Shown here piece after piece: positions 37,901 to 47,677 of a stretch of 64,000 nt of DNA (positions within the stretch are counted from its first letter, which is position 1; the number at the start of each line of letters is the position of its first letter). The DNA is taken from NCBI RefSeq assembly GCF_014489535.1, contig NZ_CP060783.1, positions 620,001 to 684,000 of the forward strand, in the 5' to 3' direction. The position numbers and the translations under genes were made by a program. The notes below the pieces were generated by a model. The model did no database searches. It had not been told where the DNA came from and saw only the letters and a program-made list of their open reading frames with translations. Source of the DNA: Diaphorobacter aerolatus (GTDB lineage Bacteria; Pseudomonadota; Gammaproteobacteria; Burkholderiales; Burkholderiaceae_C).

Positions 37901-38898
37901 GGAGAATGTTCCACCAAAGCCGCTGGCGTCAACCATCGAGACCAGCGTATTGCCGCCACGGATTGCGAACACCGTCACCGCGCCAGCGGAAACGGTCGCC
38001 GTCAATCCTCGATACGCATCCGCTGAACCGCCCACCGTGCCTCGTGCCACCCAGCTTCCCGCCGCAAGGGAATACTTGGCTATGCCCATGTTCTCATCTG
38101 CCACATAGAGCGTGTCCACACCGGGCGCGCCATCAAGATCCAGCAGCGCGAAAGCGTAGGAATTGGGAGTCTCCGCATCGCTCAGTCCCGGCAATCGCGT
38201 GGCGGTGGTTGAAGACGTCGGCGTGCCCGAGCCGACGCGATTCACGCCCTTGAACGATTCGGTGCCTGTGTTCGAGCTGTTGTAGAGCTGCCCGTCCACC
38301 ACCATCAGTGCGCGTACGTTGGCCGGGGTTGCCGCCACGATCGTCGCGGTGGTACCACCGACGGACGCGGCGCGCGTGCCATCCACACCGCTGCTGATCC
38401 ACAGGTTCGTGCAGTCGGAGCTTGCGGCCCCGCGAAAGTTGTTGGCACCGGAGGTGTGACCCGTCAGTGCGGTCGTGGTGTCCACCGCGCCGTCTCGCGA
38501 AACAATGCCACCACGCGAGGAACGCCGGCTGCGCTCACCAGATTGCCGCTGTTGGTCACCGCCGGATCGCGACCGTAACCGGGCACGACCAGGCAGCGCT
38601 TGTCCTGGGAGCGGGTCATCCAGCCATCGGTCAGCGCCGTGCCACTGCTGGCAAACGGCTGCTGCGCTCCATTGGCCGAGGTGGGCATGGCAATCGATTG
38701 CACCAGGTTTCCGTTGGGCTGGAACTCATCCAGAAATGCCGGATTGCCCGTGGTCACCAGCGCCCCCGCGCCATTTCCCACGCGCAGTACCACCACATTG
38801 CCCGGAGTGAACGCCGCCGCAACTGCGGGAGCGCTTTGGCATACGGTCACGACCAGGGACAGGCAGAGAAGCGCTCGCCGAGTGAAGATTGCTCGCAT
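34971..38898 (-). CDS. Large secreted protein: repeat domains, SGNH-type hydrolase domain and IPTL-CTERM anchor (two single-base frameshifts)
   Basis: About 1309 residues when restored. Order: signal peptide (MRAIFTRRALLCLSLVVTV); a roughly 330-residue beta-propeller-like region; four or more Cys-containing repeats of about 70 residues (each with GTCGGSLSG..YTT and C-TVNVSF); an SGNH/GDSL-like domain starting FLGNSYTFG and ending WHTDYFHPSKYGSYLS (Ser and Asp-x-x-His pattern); Fn3-like linkers; a final domain (PHGLFDFVLEGGTPGSAAEV); and an IPTL-CTERM sorting tail VPTLSQWALFIMMLALAFS with RGRR. CCC at 35525-35527 and AAA at 38500-38502 each lack a base. It is predicted to be exported and processed at the cell surface. 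Confidence 0.8.
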
Positions 38899-39061
38899 GG
38901 TTGTTTGTCTCTTTTGTTTTGTTGGATTTCGTTCGGGCCGGAGCACGGCTGTCGCGTGATCCTATGCGCGGCATATGCGAAAGTAAAATATCTTCAACAT
39001 GGGATTTGCATATCTTTTGCATATGCAAAAAGACACTCTTGCGATCCGCAAAACGCCCGAT

Positions 39062-40059
39062 TCAGCGGTTGGCTTCGCGCTCCACCTGCTCGGCAAAATC
39101 CTGCGCGGTGCCCATGAATGGCTGGTTGTTCGCCTCCAGCAGTCGGTCGCGAATCGTCGATGACCGCAACGCCTGCTCGACCGACTGGTTGATCTGCTCC
39201 ACCAGATCGACAGGCGTTCCCTTGGCCGCGAACAGGCCGAACAGCGAATCGAGATTGGCCTGCGCGTAACCCAGTTCCGCGAGCGTTGGCACATCGGCAA
39301 GCAGCGGAAGGCGCTGCGGCGCTCCCACCGCCAGCGCCTTGAAGCGGCCTTCGCGCAGTGCATTCAACTGCTGGGACGCCACGTTGGTGGACAGCACCTC
39401 GAAATGCCCGCCAAGGGCATCGGTCAACTGCTGCCCTCCTCCCTTGTACGGCACGTGGATGATGTGCACGTTGGCCTGCCGACTGATGCGCTCCAGTACT
39501 GCGTGTCCGGTCGTGCCCTCGCCCGTCGTTGCCCAGCGCAATTGGCCGGGATGGCTACGCGCATAGTCCACCATGTCCGCCAGCGTCGTTCCTTCCAATG
39601 CAGGCGTGCCGACCAGCAGCAGCGGCGTGCGCATCACACCCGCAACCGGAACCACGGGCAGCGGCGTCACGCTCTTGCCGACGGATCGGCGCAACTCCGC
39701 ATCACGCATCGCGGCCAACGCGGCGGATGCCGTGAAGACCAGCGTGCGCCCGGTGGGCGGGCTGCGCGCGAGCAGATCGAGCGCCAGCGTTCCACCCGCG
39801 CCGGGACGGTTTTCCACCAGCACCGGGACCTTCAATTGTTCGGACCACTGCCGCGCAAGCGAACGCGCCACCAGATCGCTTACTCCGCCCGTCGGATAGG
39901 CGACCACGATGCGCACGCCGTCCGCCGGCCAGCGCTGCGATGCGCTCGTCCACGAATGCATGGCCGCCAGCGAGACCCCCGCCCCGCCCGCGCAAGCAGC
40001 GTTCGCCGTGTGCAAGCCCGGGCTTGAGGATCGGCGGAAGGTTCGCGTTGCCCGGGCAT
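39062..40059 (-). CDS. Bug-family substrate-binding protein (single-base frameshift in the signal peptide)
   Basis: About 332 residues when restored. ATG at 40059 (MPGQREPSADPQ) leads to RRTLLARAG, and one more base in CCCC at 39982-39985 joins AGVSLAAMHSWTSASQRWPADGVRIVVAYPTGG, a full signal peptide and Bug start. Other family blocks: VPVLVENRPGAGGTLALDLL, LRWATTGEGTTGHAVLERI, HVPYKGGGQQLTDALGGH and a late PVDLVEQINQSVEQAL. Periplasmic carboxylate receptor. It starts 7 bases after a LysR gene and is co-transcribed with it, so it may feed or sense the ligand of that regulator. Confidence 0.88.
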
Positions 40060-40066
40060 GGTTCTG

Positions 40067-40984
40067 TCAGCGGCTCTTGGCCATGTGGCGCCTGGCCAGC
40101 TTCTTGGCGAGCGCGATGAACGAGCCCAGTGGTCCTTCGCAGTCATTTGCGCGATAGACCAGCGTGAGCGGCGCGCTCAGATTGACCGACGGGTCGAACG
40201 CGCGATACACCACGGCGTCGTGGTGCGAGCCCTTGATCGACGCGGGCACGATGGACAGGCCCACGCCCGCCGCGACCAGATTCACATTGGTCATCATGCG
40301 TTCGACCTCGGCGGCGATCTCCACCTGCACGTTCCGGCGCGCACACAGCGCGAGCAGATTGGCATAGAGGCCGGGTGCGCCGGGGCGTCGCACCAGCACC
40401 AGACGTTCACCGTGCAATTCGTCGAGCAGCACGGGCCGGTGCCGTTCCTCGGCCAGTCGATGGTCCACCGGAATGGCGAGCAGCGACTCCTCCTGCAACA
40501 GTGCCTCGAACGCTAGGCCCTCGGGCTGCGCTACCGGCACGCGCAGAAATCCGCAGTGCAGGCGCTGCGCGGCTACGGCTTCGGTGATCTCGGCAGCGTT
40601 GTTCTCGCTCACGCTCAGGAGAATGTCCGGACGCTGCTTGCGGCAGGTACGAAGCACCTCGGGCGTGAAGGCGTGCGCTGCGGCGGAGCTCGTGAAGCCC
40701 ACTTGCAGATGCCCGCGCTCGCCGCGTGCGAACGCCTGCATGCGCGCGGTCACGGCGTTGAAATCGGCCAGCAGCCGCTCGGCCTCGCCGCGCAACTCGC
40801 GCCCCGCATCCGTTAGATCGACGCCCTTGGCGTGGCGGTGAAACAGCGTCGTGCCCAGTTCGGTCTCCAGCGCGCGGATCTGCAGTGACAGCGGCGGCTG
40901 CTGAATGCCAAGGCGTTCGGCCGCACGCGTGATGTGCCCGCTCTCGGCGACGGCCAGAAAGTAGCGCAGATGCCTCAGTTCCAT
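40067..40984 (-). CDS. LysR-family transcriptional regulator
   Basis: 305 residues, intact. The helix-turn-helix is MELRHLRYFLAVAESGHITRAAERLGIQQPPLSLQIRALETELG, of the BenM/CatM-like subgroup (QPPLS), followed by an effector domain with VGFTSSAAAHAFTPEVLR. It is divergent from a lipoprotein hydrolase and Bug pair (149-bp gap) and lies directly upstream of another Bug gene on its own strand. Likely target is the divergent hydrolase-Bug unit. Confidence 0.92.
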   Translation of the reverse strand: MELRHLRYFLAVAESGHITRAAERLGIQQPPLSLQIRALETELGTTLFHRHAKGVDLTDAGRELRGEAERLLADFNAVTARMQAFARGERGHLQVGFTSSAAAHAFTPEVLRTCRKQRPDILLSVSENNAAEITEAVAAQRLHCGFLRVPVAQPEGLAFEALLQEESLLAIPVDHRLAEERHRPVLLDELHGERLVLVRRPGAPGLYANLLALCARRNVQVEIAAEVERMMTNVNLVAAGVGLSIVPASIKGSHHDAVVYRAFDPSVNLSAPLTLVYRANDCEGPLGSFIALAKKLARRHMAKSR

Positions 40985-40987
40985 ATA

Positions 40988-41016
40988 TCTAAAAAGTATG
41001 CAATTGATATTTTAGA
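40988..41016. promoter_or_regulatory. LysR-type binding site candidate
   Basis: Inverted repeat TCTAAAA - 15 bases - TTTTAGA just upstream of the LysR start in the divergent gap. Position and AT content fit a LysR box. Confidence 0.4.
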
Positions 41017-41133
41017 AATCTTTGAAATATTTTAAAAGTGACTCCAGAATCCGGTTCACACGGTGCCAAAGCCTTTCTACCACCGTTCGGCACGGGCCGC
41101 TTTCAGTTCCAAAAACTCCAGGAGACATGTTCC

Positions 41134-42504
41134 ATGCGTTTGAATCTTCGCCCCTCCGGCCTTTCTCTGCTCGTTCTGTTGGCGCTCACCGGCTGCGGTG
41201 GGGGCTCGGTGGTGCTGCAAGGCCCATCGACCTCCGATGAGGCAGCGCCACAGCCAGCCGCCTGCCCTGCCGAGGTTCCCACCGACGCCAAATGCCTCTC
41301 GGGCCGCGACTCCAAGGGTGCGTTCTACATGATCGCCATGCCCGCGAAATGGAGCGGCACGCTCGTGATGCATGCCCATGGCGGGCCGGATCTGCAGGCG
41401 CCCGATCTCGCGCGTTCGCAAGAAGACCTGACCCGCTGGTCGATCATGGTGAAGGCCGGTTATGCGTGGGCGGGCTCGTCGTATCGCCAGGGCGGCGTGG
41501 AAGTACGCGCGGCCGCCGAAGACACCGAACGCCTGCGCGGCATCTTCCGCAAACACGTCGCCAAACCCACGCGGACGATTCTGCATGGACAGTCCTGGGG
41601 CGCGGGCGTTGCCGCCAAGGGTGCGGAGATGTTCACCGAAGACACCGTCGGCGAGCGCCCCTACGATGGCGTGCTGCTCACGAGCGGCGTGCTCGGTGGC
41701 GGTACACGCTCGTATGATTTCCGGCTCGACCTGCGCGTGGTCTACCAGTATCTCTGCGGCAACCACCCACGCCCGACCGAGCCGCAATATGCACTGAATC
41801 TCGGCCTGCCCGCCGACGTCACCATGAAACAGGCCGACGTCGCCCTGCGCGTCAATGAATGCCTTGCGCTGAACAAGCCCGCCGCCGAGCGCACTGCCGC
41901 GCAGAGCGCGAAGATCAAGACGATTGTCGATGTGATCAAGATTCCCGAAAGCGCGATCCAGTCGCACATGAACTGGAGCACGATGCACTTTCAGGACATC
42001 TCCGCCAAGCGCACCGGCGGCGCGAGCCCGTTCGGCAACGAAGGCGCGGTCTACAGCGGCTCCGGCGACGACGTGGCGCTCAATGCCGGGGTGTTGCGCT
42101 ACAAGGCCGACACCTCCGCGTACCAGAAGTTCGCGACCGACTCCGACCCCGTTGGCAAGATTCCCGTGCCCGTGCTCTCGACCAAATGGATCAGCGACCC
42201 CACGGCTTTTGTCGAACTCGACTCGCGTTTTCGCGACGTGATGCGCCAGGGCGGCAGCAGTGACCGCCTGGTGCAGACTTTCACCACCAAGGGCACCCAC
42301 AGCTTCATCAGCGATCCCACCTATCCCACGCTGATGACCGCATTGCTGCGCTGGGTGGATGCGGGCGTCAAGCCCACGCCCGCCGACATCGCCAAGGCCT
42401 GCCCCGGCTTCGAGGCGCAGTTCGGCACAGGCTGCGTCTTCAACGCGGACTACACCTCGCCCGCGCTCGAAACCCGCGTGCCCGCCCGCCAGCGCCCGCA
42501 ATGA
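41134..42504 (+). CDS. Alpha/beta hydrolase-like lipoprotein
   Basis: 456 residues from ATG 41134, with AGGAGA upstream. The leader MRLNLRPSGLSLLVLLALTGCGGG has a lipobox (LTGC), so it is a lipoprotein facing the periplasm. The catalytic region shows LVMHAHGGPDLQAP, then TILHGQSWGAGVAAKGAEM, where G-Q-S-W-G is the nucleophile elbow, and a C-terminal TKGTHSFI His. Size and pattern resemble secreted esterases or depolymerase-like hydrolases encoded near Bug receptors. It is followed by a Bug gene 76 bases later, suggesting that it releases a carboxylic acid that the receptor binds. Substrate unknown. Confidence 0.8.
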   Translation: MRLNLRPSGLSLLVLLALTGCGGGSVVLQGPSTSDEAAPQPAACPAEVPTDAKCLSGRDSKGAFYMIAMPAKWSGTLVMHAHGGPDLQAPDLARSQEDLTRWSIMVKAGYAWAGSSYRQGGVEVRAAAEDTERLRGIFRKHVAKPTRTILHGQSWGAGVAAKGAEMFTEDTVGERPYDGVLLTSGVLGGGTRSYDFRLDLRVVYQYLCGNHPRPTEPQYALNLGLPADVTMKQADVALRVNECLALNKPAAERTAAQSAKIKTIVDVIKIPESAIQSHMNWSTMHFQDISAKRTGGASPFGNEGAVYSGSGDDVALNAGVLRYKADTSAYQKFATDSDPVGKIPVPVLSTKWISDPTAFVELDSRFRDVMRQGGSSDRLVQTFTTKGTHSFISDPTYPTLMTALLRWVDAGVKPTPADIAKACPGFEAQFGTGCVFNADYTSPALETRVPARQRPQ

Positions 42505-42580
42505 GCGGCTGAAACCTACAGGTTTTCGCTCCATGCCCACGACAAATGCCTACTCGCTTTTTCTTTCAGGACTTTGCACC

Positions 42581-43539
42581 ATGAACGCCCTCATTCCACT
42601 CTCCGCGATCACCCTGGCCGCTCTCACCGCACTTGGCGCCCAGGCACAGACCTATCCCGCAAACGGCAAGACCATCACCATCGTCGTGCCCTTCACGGCG
42701 GGCGGCCCCACCGACCGCGTCGCGCGTGATCTCGCCGAAGCCCTGCGCAAGCCGCTGGGCGGTGCGACCATCGTGGTGGACAACACCGCAGGCGCGGGCA
42801 GCTCCATCGGCGCGGCCAAGGTGGCGCGCGCCAATCCCGACGGCTACACGCTGCTGCTCAACCACATCGGCATGGCCACGATTCCCAGCCTCTACCGCAA
42901 GCTGCCGTTCAACGTCGAGAACGATTTCGAATACCTTGGCATCATCAACGATGTGCCGATGACGCTGGTCGGCAAGCCCACGCTGCCCGCCAACAACTAC
43001 AAGGAACTGGTTGCATGGATCGCGGCCAACAAGGGCAAGATCAATCTCGCGAACGCCGGTGTCGGCTCCGCCTCGCATCTGTGCGGCCTGATGTTCCAGT
43101 CCGAACTCAAGACCGACATGACACCCGTCCCCTACAAGGGCGCAGCGCCCGCGATTGCCGACCTGATGGGCAACCAGGTCGATCTGCTGTGCGACCAGAC
43201 CACCAACACCACCGGCCAGATCGAATCCAAAAAGGTCAAGGCCTACGCCGTCACCACGCCCAAGCGCCTCACGACACCGAGCCTCAAGGACCTGCCAACC
43301 CTCAAGGAATCGGGCCTCGGCAATTTTGAAGTCACCATCTGGCACGGCCTCTATGCCCCAAGGGCACACCCGCTGCCGTCGTCAAGACCATCAACGACGC
43401 CCTCAAGGTGGCACTAAAAGACCCCGAATTCATCAAGCGCGAGGAAGCGCTCGGCGCGGTCATCACCGCCGACAAACGCATCGAACCGGCTGAACATAAA
43501 AAATTCGTCTCCTCGGAAATCGGCAAGTGGGGGCTGTGA
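42581..43539 (+). CDS. Bug-family substrate-binding protein (single-base frameshift)
   Basis: 319 residues when restored. Signal peptide MNALIPLSAITLAALTALGAQA, then TYPANGKTITIVVPFTAGGPTDRVARDLAE, TIVVDNTAGAGSSIGAAKVARANPDGYTLLL and PVPYKGAAPAIADLMGNQVDLLCDQ, all typical of Bug receptors. CCCC at 43356-43359 must be CCCCC; the end then reads LYAP-KGTPAAVVKTINDALKVAL and EPAEHKKFVSSEIGKWGL, stopping at 43539. Periplasmic; paired with the upstream lipoprotein hydrolase, probably to capture its product. Confidence 0.9.
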
Positions 43540-44111
43540 TCAAGGCGGCGGGGGAGTATGCGGATTGAGGGATGCGCGGTGCGAGTGGAGGGACTGCGGG
43601 GGTTTTGGACGTGTGCCGCAGTTTTCATATACGAATGATTGGTCGCGTAGGAGCTTTAAAATTTGATTAGAGGGATTTCATTTTTCGCAATGAGATGCCA
43701 ACGACGGCTGTGCGTAGTGGCCGTCATCCGCAGCGGTCAATCAAAGTTCAAAGTTTCACTGCGAACGACCGCTGTGCAGCGGTTGCTGTCGCTCATGGCT
43801 GCATCGTGACCTATCGGTCACAACTAAATAGCTATCATCCAAGGTTCAAGACTGTCGGCTGCCCAACGACAGGTTCCAGGCGAGCAGCCGCCAGTGACCA
43901 TCAATGCAGCCCGTGAGACTGCTGGAGGTCGGCTATTGCGGCTCACGACTGGCGTTGCCGACCCTTTGCGGACCTCAAGCTAGCCAGACTGGGCACCAAT
44001 TAGCGATCCTCGTGTCGACTGACACGGTGACATCACGCAGAGCTAAGTGACTGGCTAGGTAATTGGAGTGCGCCCTCGCACGAAGACCGTAGTCAGCTTG
44101 AGCAGCTTTGC
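43540..44111. other. Non-coding left flank of the reverse transcriptase segment
   Basis: 572 bases of lower GC than the core genes on the left. No convincing gene. It contains a 16-base dyad GTGACC-TATC-GGTCAC at 43806-43821 and scattered short repeats of the GCTGTGCRG kind. Probably scar DNA at the border of the accessory segment. Confidence 0.5.
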
Positions 44112-45842
44112 TCAGAAGTAGAATTCTTTGGTGTCGTTATCGTCGTTCACCTCACTGCCCGTTTCGTCCTCATCCGAGGACTCGTCTTCATCGAAGACGA
44201 CACCCTCGTATCCACCGTCACCTGCTTCGTACTCAAGATAGTCGTCGGCGTCGTCGCGCTCAAAGAAGTCATCGAGGTCATTCAGCTTGAACTTCTCCAG
44301 CGTGCCGGGCTTCAGGTTAAACAGTAGTTTTGATGATGCCGTTTGATCGTAGAAACGGATACCAAAAGCATGAAGTTTCTTAAAATAGTCATCGGCCAAT
44401 ATGCGCGCGCTATTGAACCCACCCCACCCTCGGATTCCCGCCTCGTAGCACATCAGCCAGAGTTCTTCGCGCAATGAATCTTCTCCATCAATTGATCGCC
44501 AGAAGGTATCTTTTGGAGCACTTTCCAACTTGCCAGATTCGGAAAGATCCATCAGAAGTAGGGCGCACACGGAGCTTTGCATGGAAGCGACCAAGTCTAC
44601 GCCAGCTTGTTCTAGCTGAATGTCCAGTTCCTTGCACATCCAGAGACACCAAGCCACTTCGCTGTGGTGGCCTAAAGCTGCATGCTCAACAATCAGCGTA
44701 TTCAGGGTGCGCTGAATTCGTCGGCCGTTGAGCTTGTAGGCGTAGACCTTGTATGTTGCGAGAATCTGAGAAATAGTCTGCAAGGTGTTCGGGTGAGACA
44801 GGGCGATGTGGCAGATATGCGCCTCAAACGATTCCCAGTTCTCTGGCTTGATGAGCACCGAGGACGCTCGCTTCAGCGCGTACGTCATGACGTTCTCATC
44901 GGCATTTTTCGCCGCAATGTTTTTAGCAAATTCGAAGAAATGATGAATGTCAGATCTTTGTTTTCTGACATGCTTGGCGATTTCAAAGTTACGAAGCTGC
45001 CGCGTCCAGTAGTCATCAACGATCTCAGAGACCGGACAAATGTATGTCTTCTCGAAATTGATCTGAAGTTCAAACTCCTTCAGTGCCCTAGACAGTGCGG
45101 CAAGTGCCGATTCTGCTTCGGCCAGGGACGGGAAAAACAAGTAGTAGTCATCCACATAGCGAAACCCCGCTGGCCAAGACTTCAGCGAATCCCGCAGCAA
45201 AAGGTCCACGGACGTCGAGATGGTCTCTGCGACGACGTGCGATGTGTCCGGACCAATCGGCAAACCCATTGTTTGCTCGTCCTGTCCTTGCCGCAGTGCC
45301 TGGTCAATAAGATTGCCGAAGTACCTCCCCGTAGAATCCCACCGTTTTGCCTTGGCAACCAACTTAGAGTGCAGTGCCCAAGGAACTGAGTGTGTGTAAA
45401 CCGTTGGAAAGAACCGAGAAACGTCTGTACGAAGCATGTATCTGAAACCGGCCGAATCTAGCACCATGCGCTCATGGAGACGTTGCATCGATGGGATACA
45501 GGCTGCGCGACCACCTGCCCGAAGAAAGCGTGGGTGACTCGCACTAAGACGGGACTTCCGAAAGTGCTGCAGAAAATCAGCCCAGTGCCTTGCAACGAAG
45601 GTCACCAAGAACAGCTGCGGCACTGGGTTAACGATGCTTGTCATGCGCCGCTGGTGCCCTACGCGAGCTACACTGAAGAACTCAGGTTTGCAAGCGGGTG
45701 CTTTATTGCCTTTTCTGTTCACATCCCATTGCAACTGAAGCACAGCCAGATTTGACGCAAATTGTTGTGTTGTAAATGCAGGGGCAATTGCGATGGAAAG
45801 TACCCATTCGACAAAAGAGCTTCCGTTCGATTCATTTTCCAA
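44112..45842 (-). CDS. Reverse transcriptase of the defence-associated (UG/Abi-like) kind
   Basis: 576 residues, intact. ATG at 45842 follows AAGGAATTGGAAA. The polymerase part shows motif A as RTDVSRFFPTVYTHSVPWAL (about residue 137), GLPIGPDTSHVVAETISTSVD, and the catalytic box FRYVDDYYLFFP with Y-V-D-D (about residue 230), then FELQINFEKTYI. The remaining 300 residues are helical and unlike group II intron maturases or retron RTs; the end is very acidic (DEDESSDEDETGSEVND). The PWALH.K and IGPDTS forms resemble RTs of abortive-infection/DRT systems. No intron RNA or maturase domain is seen. A TIR gene lies upstream on the same strand. The subclass is not certain. Confidence 0.85.
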   Translation of the reverse strand: MENESNGSSFVEWVLSIAIAPAFTTQQFASNLAVLQLQWDVNRKGNKAPACKPEFFSVARVGHQRRMTSIVNPVPQLFLVTFVARHWADFLQHFRKSRLSASHPRFLRAGGRAACIPSMQRLHERMVLDSAGFRYMLRTDVSRFFPTVYTHSVPWALHSKLVAKAKRWDSTGRYFGNLIDQALRQGQDEQTMGLPIGPDTSHVVAETISTSVDLLLRDSLKSWPAGFRYVDDYYLFFPSLAEAESALAALSRALKEFELQINFEKTYICPVSEIVDDYWTRQLRNFEIAKHVRKQRSDIHHFFEFAKNIAAKNADENVMTYALKRASSVLIKPENWESFEAHICHIALSHPNTLQTISQILATYKVYAYKLNGRRIQRTLNTLIVEHAALGHHSEVAWCLWMCKELDIQLEQAGVDLVASMQSSVCALLLMDLSESGKLESAPKDTFWRSIDGEDSLREELWLMCYEAGIRGWGGFNSARILADDYFKKLHAFGIRFYDQTASSKLLFNLKPGTLEKFKLNDLDDFFERDDADDYLEYEAGDGGYEGVVFDEDESSDEDETGSEVNDDNDTKEFYF

Positions 45843-46091
45843 TTCCTTCAGGTCTCCTATATGTTGGCGTTGGGTCGATCCCCGACGCCACCACCCAGCA
45901 TCAAAGTGTTCGTTTGCTTGACGCGGTGCGCCTCCTATAGATTTCTTGGTCTTGACGCGGTAGTTGTGCTCGGGCCTCCGACAATCTGGGCTGCAGGATC
46001 ATGATGGTGCGTGGCGCAGTGGACTAGAGATTGCGTCCGGAACGATCTGCCTAACGCACACCGTTTGGAGTATCCAGATACGGCACGCTCA
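45843..46091 (-). other. Gap between TIR and reverse transcriptase genes, possible ncRNA or promoter
   Basis: About 250 bases with no coding potential once the TIR stop is corrected to 46092. It has a repeated GCGTCAAG/GGCGCACCGCGTCAAG element and several potential hairpins. Some defence RTs are accompanied by a structured RNA immediately upstream; this is the natural place for one. Direct evidence is lacking. Confidence 0.3.
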
Positions 46092-47037
46092 CTAACGCGC
46101 TTGCCCGACAAACAACTCCCATAAAAACTCGGCGGCCCCTCCTGGGATAAGTGCTTGTCGTGACCACTACCCAAATACATACCCATGGACTTGAAGTGCA
46201 TGGATTGGTCGCCGGCCTCTGGGTTTAGCATCTCGTTGTACGATCCCGGCGAGGCCGATGAGTCGTACGAGAACATGATTGCGTTGCTGCGTCCAAGCGA
46301 ATCGAGGCGTACCGAGCACTCCGCAATCGTCTTACCGCTGCGATAGAGGATCGCCGCCATGCGGCGAGAGTCGATGCGATCAAAGGTGCCAGTGATTTCG
46401 GGGTTACGCTCGCCTATGGCTTGAACCGAGCCATCGAAAAATCTGCAGATGAAGTCGAAGCTCGAGCGCACAAATTCGTCAGCATCTTTGTCTGTGAATT
46501 CCTGCTTAAGGCGCAGATTGCTTGAGCGAGGTTGATTCGAGGCGATAGCTATCAGCCCCGCCGAAACAGAGCTAGCCTTCGCCGACTTCGCCGCAGCGGC
46601 GCTGATCGCCTCGACGGCTTGTCGAACCTGCCTTGCAACGTCGGCAAGCGCTTCGTCGCGGTCGGGCCAGGAGGCGACGGGCTTCCCATCACGAGGTGCC
46701 GCCAGGAGCTTGCCGAAGGGTGCCCTAGTCCAGTCACAGTGGCGTAAGATTATTGGCATGACCCGAGCCTCACCAGCACCGTGGCGCTCCATAGCCCGTA
46801 CCATCTCCCGCGAATAGCAATACGCCGAGTTGATGAAGTCCGAACTCACCAGTAGCAATATGATGTCCGCTGCCTCAAGCTGGCTGAATATGGTGTCGTC
46901 AACTTCGTCGCCCGCGACGATTCGGCGGTCGTGCCAAGCTTCGACTAGCCCTCGTGCTTGAGCAAAGCAAGATGAGCTTCGAGTTCGTTGCGTAGGACCT
47001 CGTCTTTGTGACTGTACGAGAAGAAGATGGTAGTCAT
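46092..47037 (-). CDS. TIR-domain protein (two single-base frameshifts)
   Basis: 315 residues when restored. ATG at 47037 (MTTIFFSYSHKDEVLRNELEAHL) follows GGAG. CCC at 46949-46951 needs one more base to join LLKHEG to LVEAWHDRRIVAGDEVDDTIF; the TIR fold continues LEAADIILLLVSSDFINS and YCYSREMVRAME, where the Glu of SREM is the expected NADase residue. After about residue 155 a second domain follows, with FVRSSFDFICRFFDGSVQAI and SRRMAAILYRSGKTIAE. CCCC at 46136-46139 also lacks a base; restored, the end is GAAEFLWELFVGQAR with stop at 46092. TIR effectors deplete NAD+ or make cyclic ADP-ribose signals in phage defence. Confidence 0.82.
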
Positions 47038-47677
47038 ACATTCACACTCCAGCGGCAGATGCTTTAGAAGCGCCCGAACACTCGAGCAAGGAATCCGACC
47101 ATGGTGACGGCAGTGGGTACGCGCCATAGTGCCTCTGACAACTGCAAGTTAAGAAACTGGGAATCATGAGCACAGGATACACTTTTTCATGCGTGTTTAA
47201 AAAAGTCCCAACTTAATGAAAGCACCTCATATACCGATCCGTACTCCGCCTTCGGCAACTCTTAACGTGCCCCCCCCCGCAGTCGTGAGCGACCGACGGA
47301 AGGGGTTGGGCCGGCCGCGAGCGAACGACCTTTCGGCGATATGGAAACTGCTACGCGCCAAGGACGCCGAATTCCTAGTGTCGACCGGCTATCCAACGAC
47401 GCCGATGTAGCCAACTTGCACTACCGTCCCCTCCCGCTTTCCGCCCTCCCTCGGACACTTTTGAAAGCTTTTGTACGGCGCCTATGCACCGGATATATCA
47501 GCCCCTGCGAAGCGACTGTGCAGCGATACGGCGGGACAGTCCACAACCAGCACGACATTGACATTTTTGCCATCGACCCTTTGGGCACCACTCTTTCCAG
47601 TACAAGCGGGTCAACGAGTTCGGCGCTTAAATGGTCCACACAGCAGTGGCAGAGCGAAGCTCCTTGAACTCACCCAA
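47038..47677. other. Non-coding right flank of the TIR/reverse transcriptase segment
   Basis: 640 bases between the divergent side of the TIR gene and the end of ligD. It includes a run of nine C at 47270-47278 and a short frame near 47560-47630 that might be a decayed gene end (SFQYKRVNEFGA), but nothing recognisable. Likely island border and promoter of the TIR gene. Confidence 0.45.

Noticed and set aside
35831..38026. 731-codon plus-strand open frame
   Set aside because: Mirror of the IPTL-CTERM protein gene; Arg/Ala/Gly-rich without domains.
44112..45842. Group II intron or retron as explanation for the reverse transcriptase
   Set aside because: No maturase X or HNH domain and no recognisable intron domain V nearby; protein is much longer than retron RTs and lacks their usual N-terminal layout. 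A retron-like RNA cannot be excluded but is not seen.
47270..47278. Nine-C run as a phase-variation switch
   Set aside because: It is not inside or in front of a recognisable gene, so no switch target can be named.
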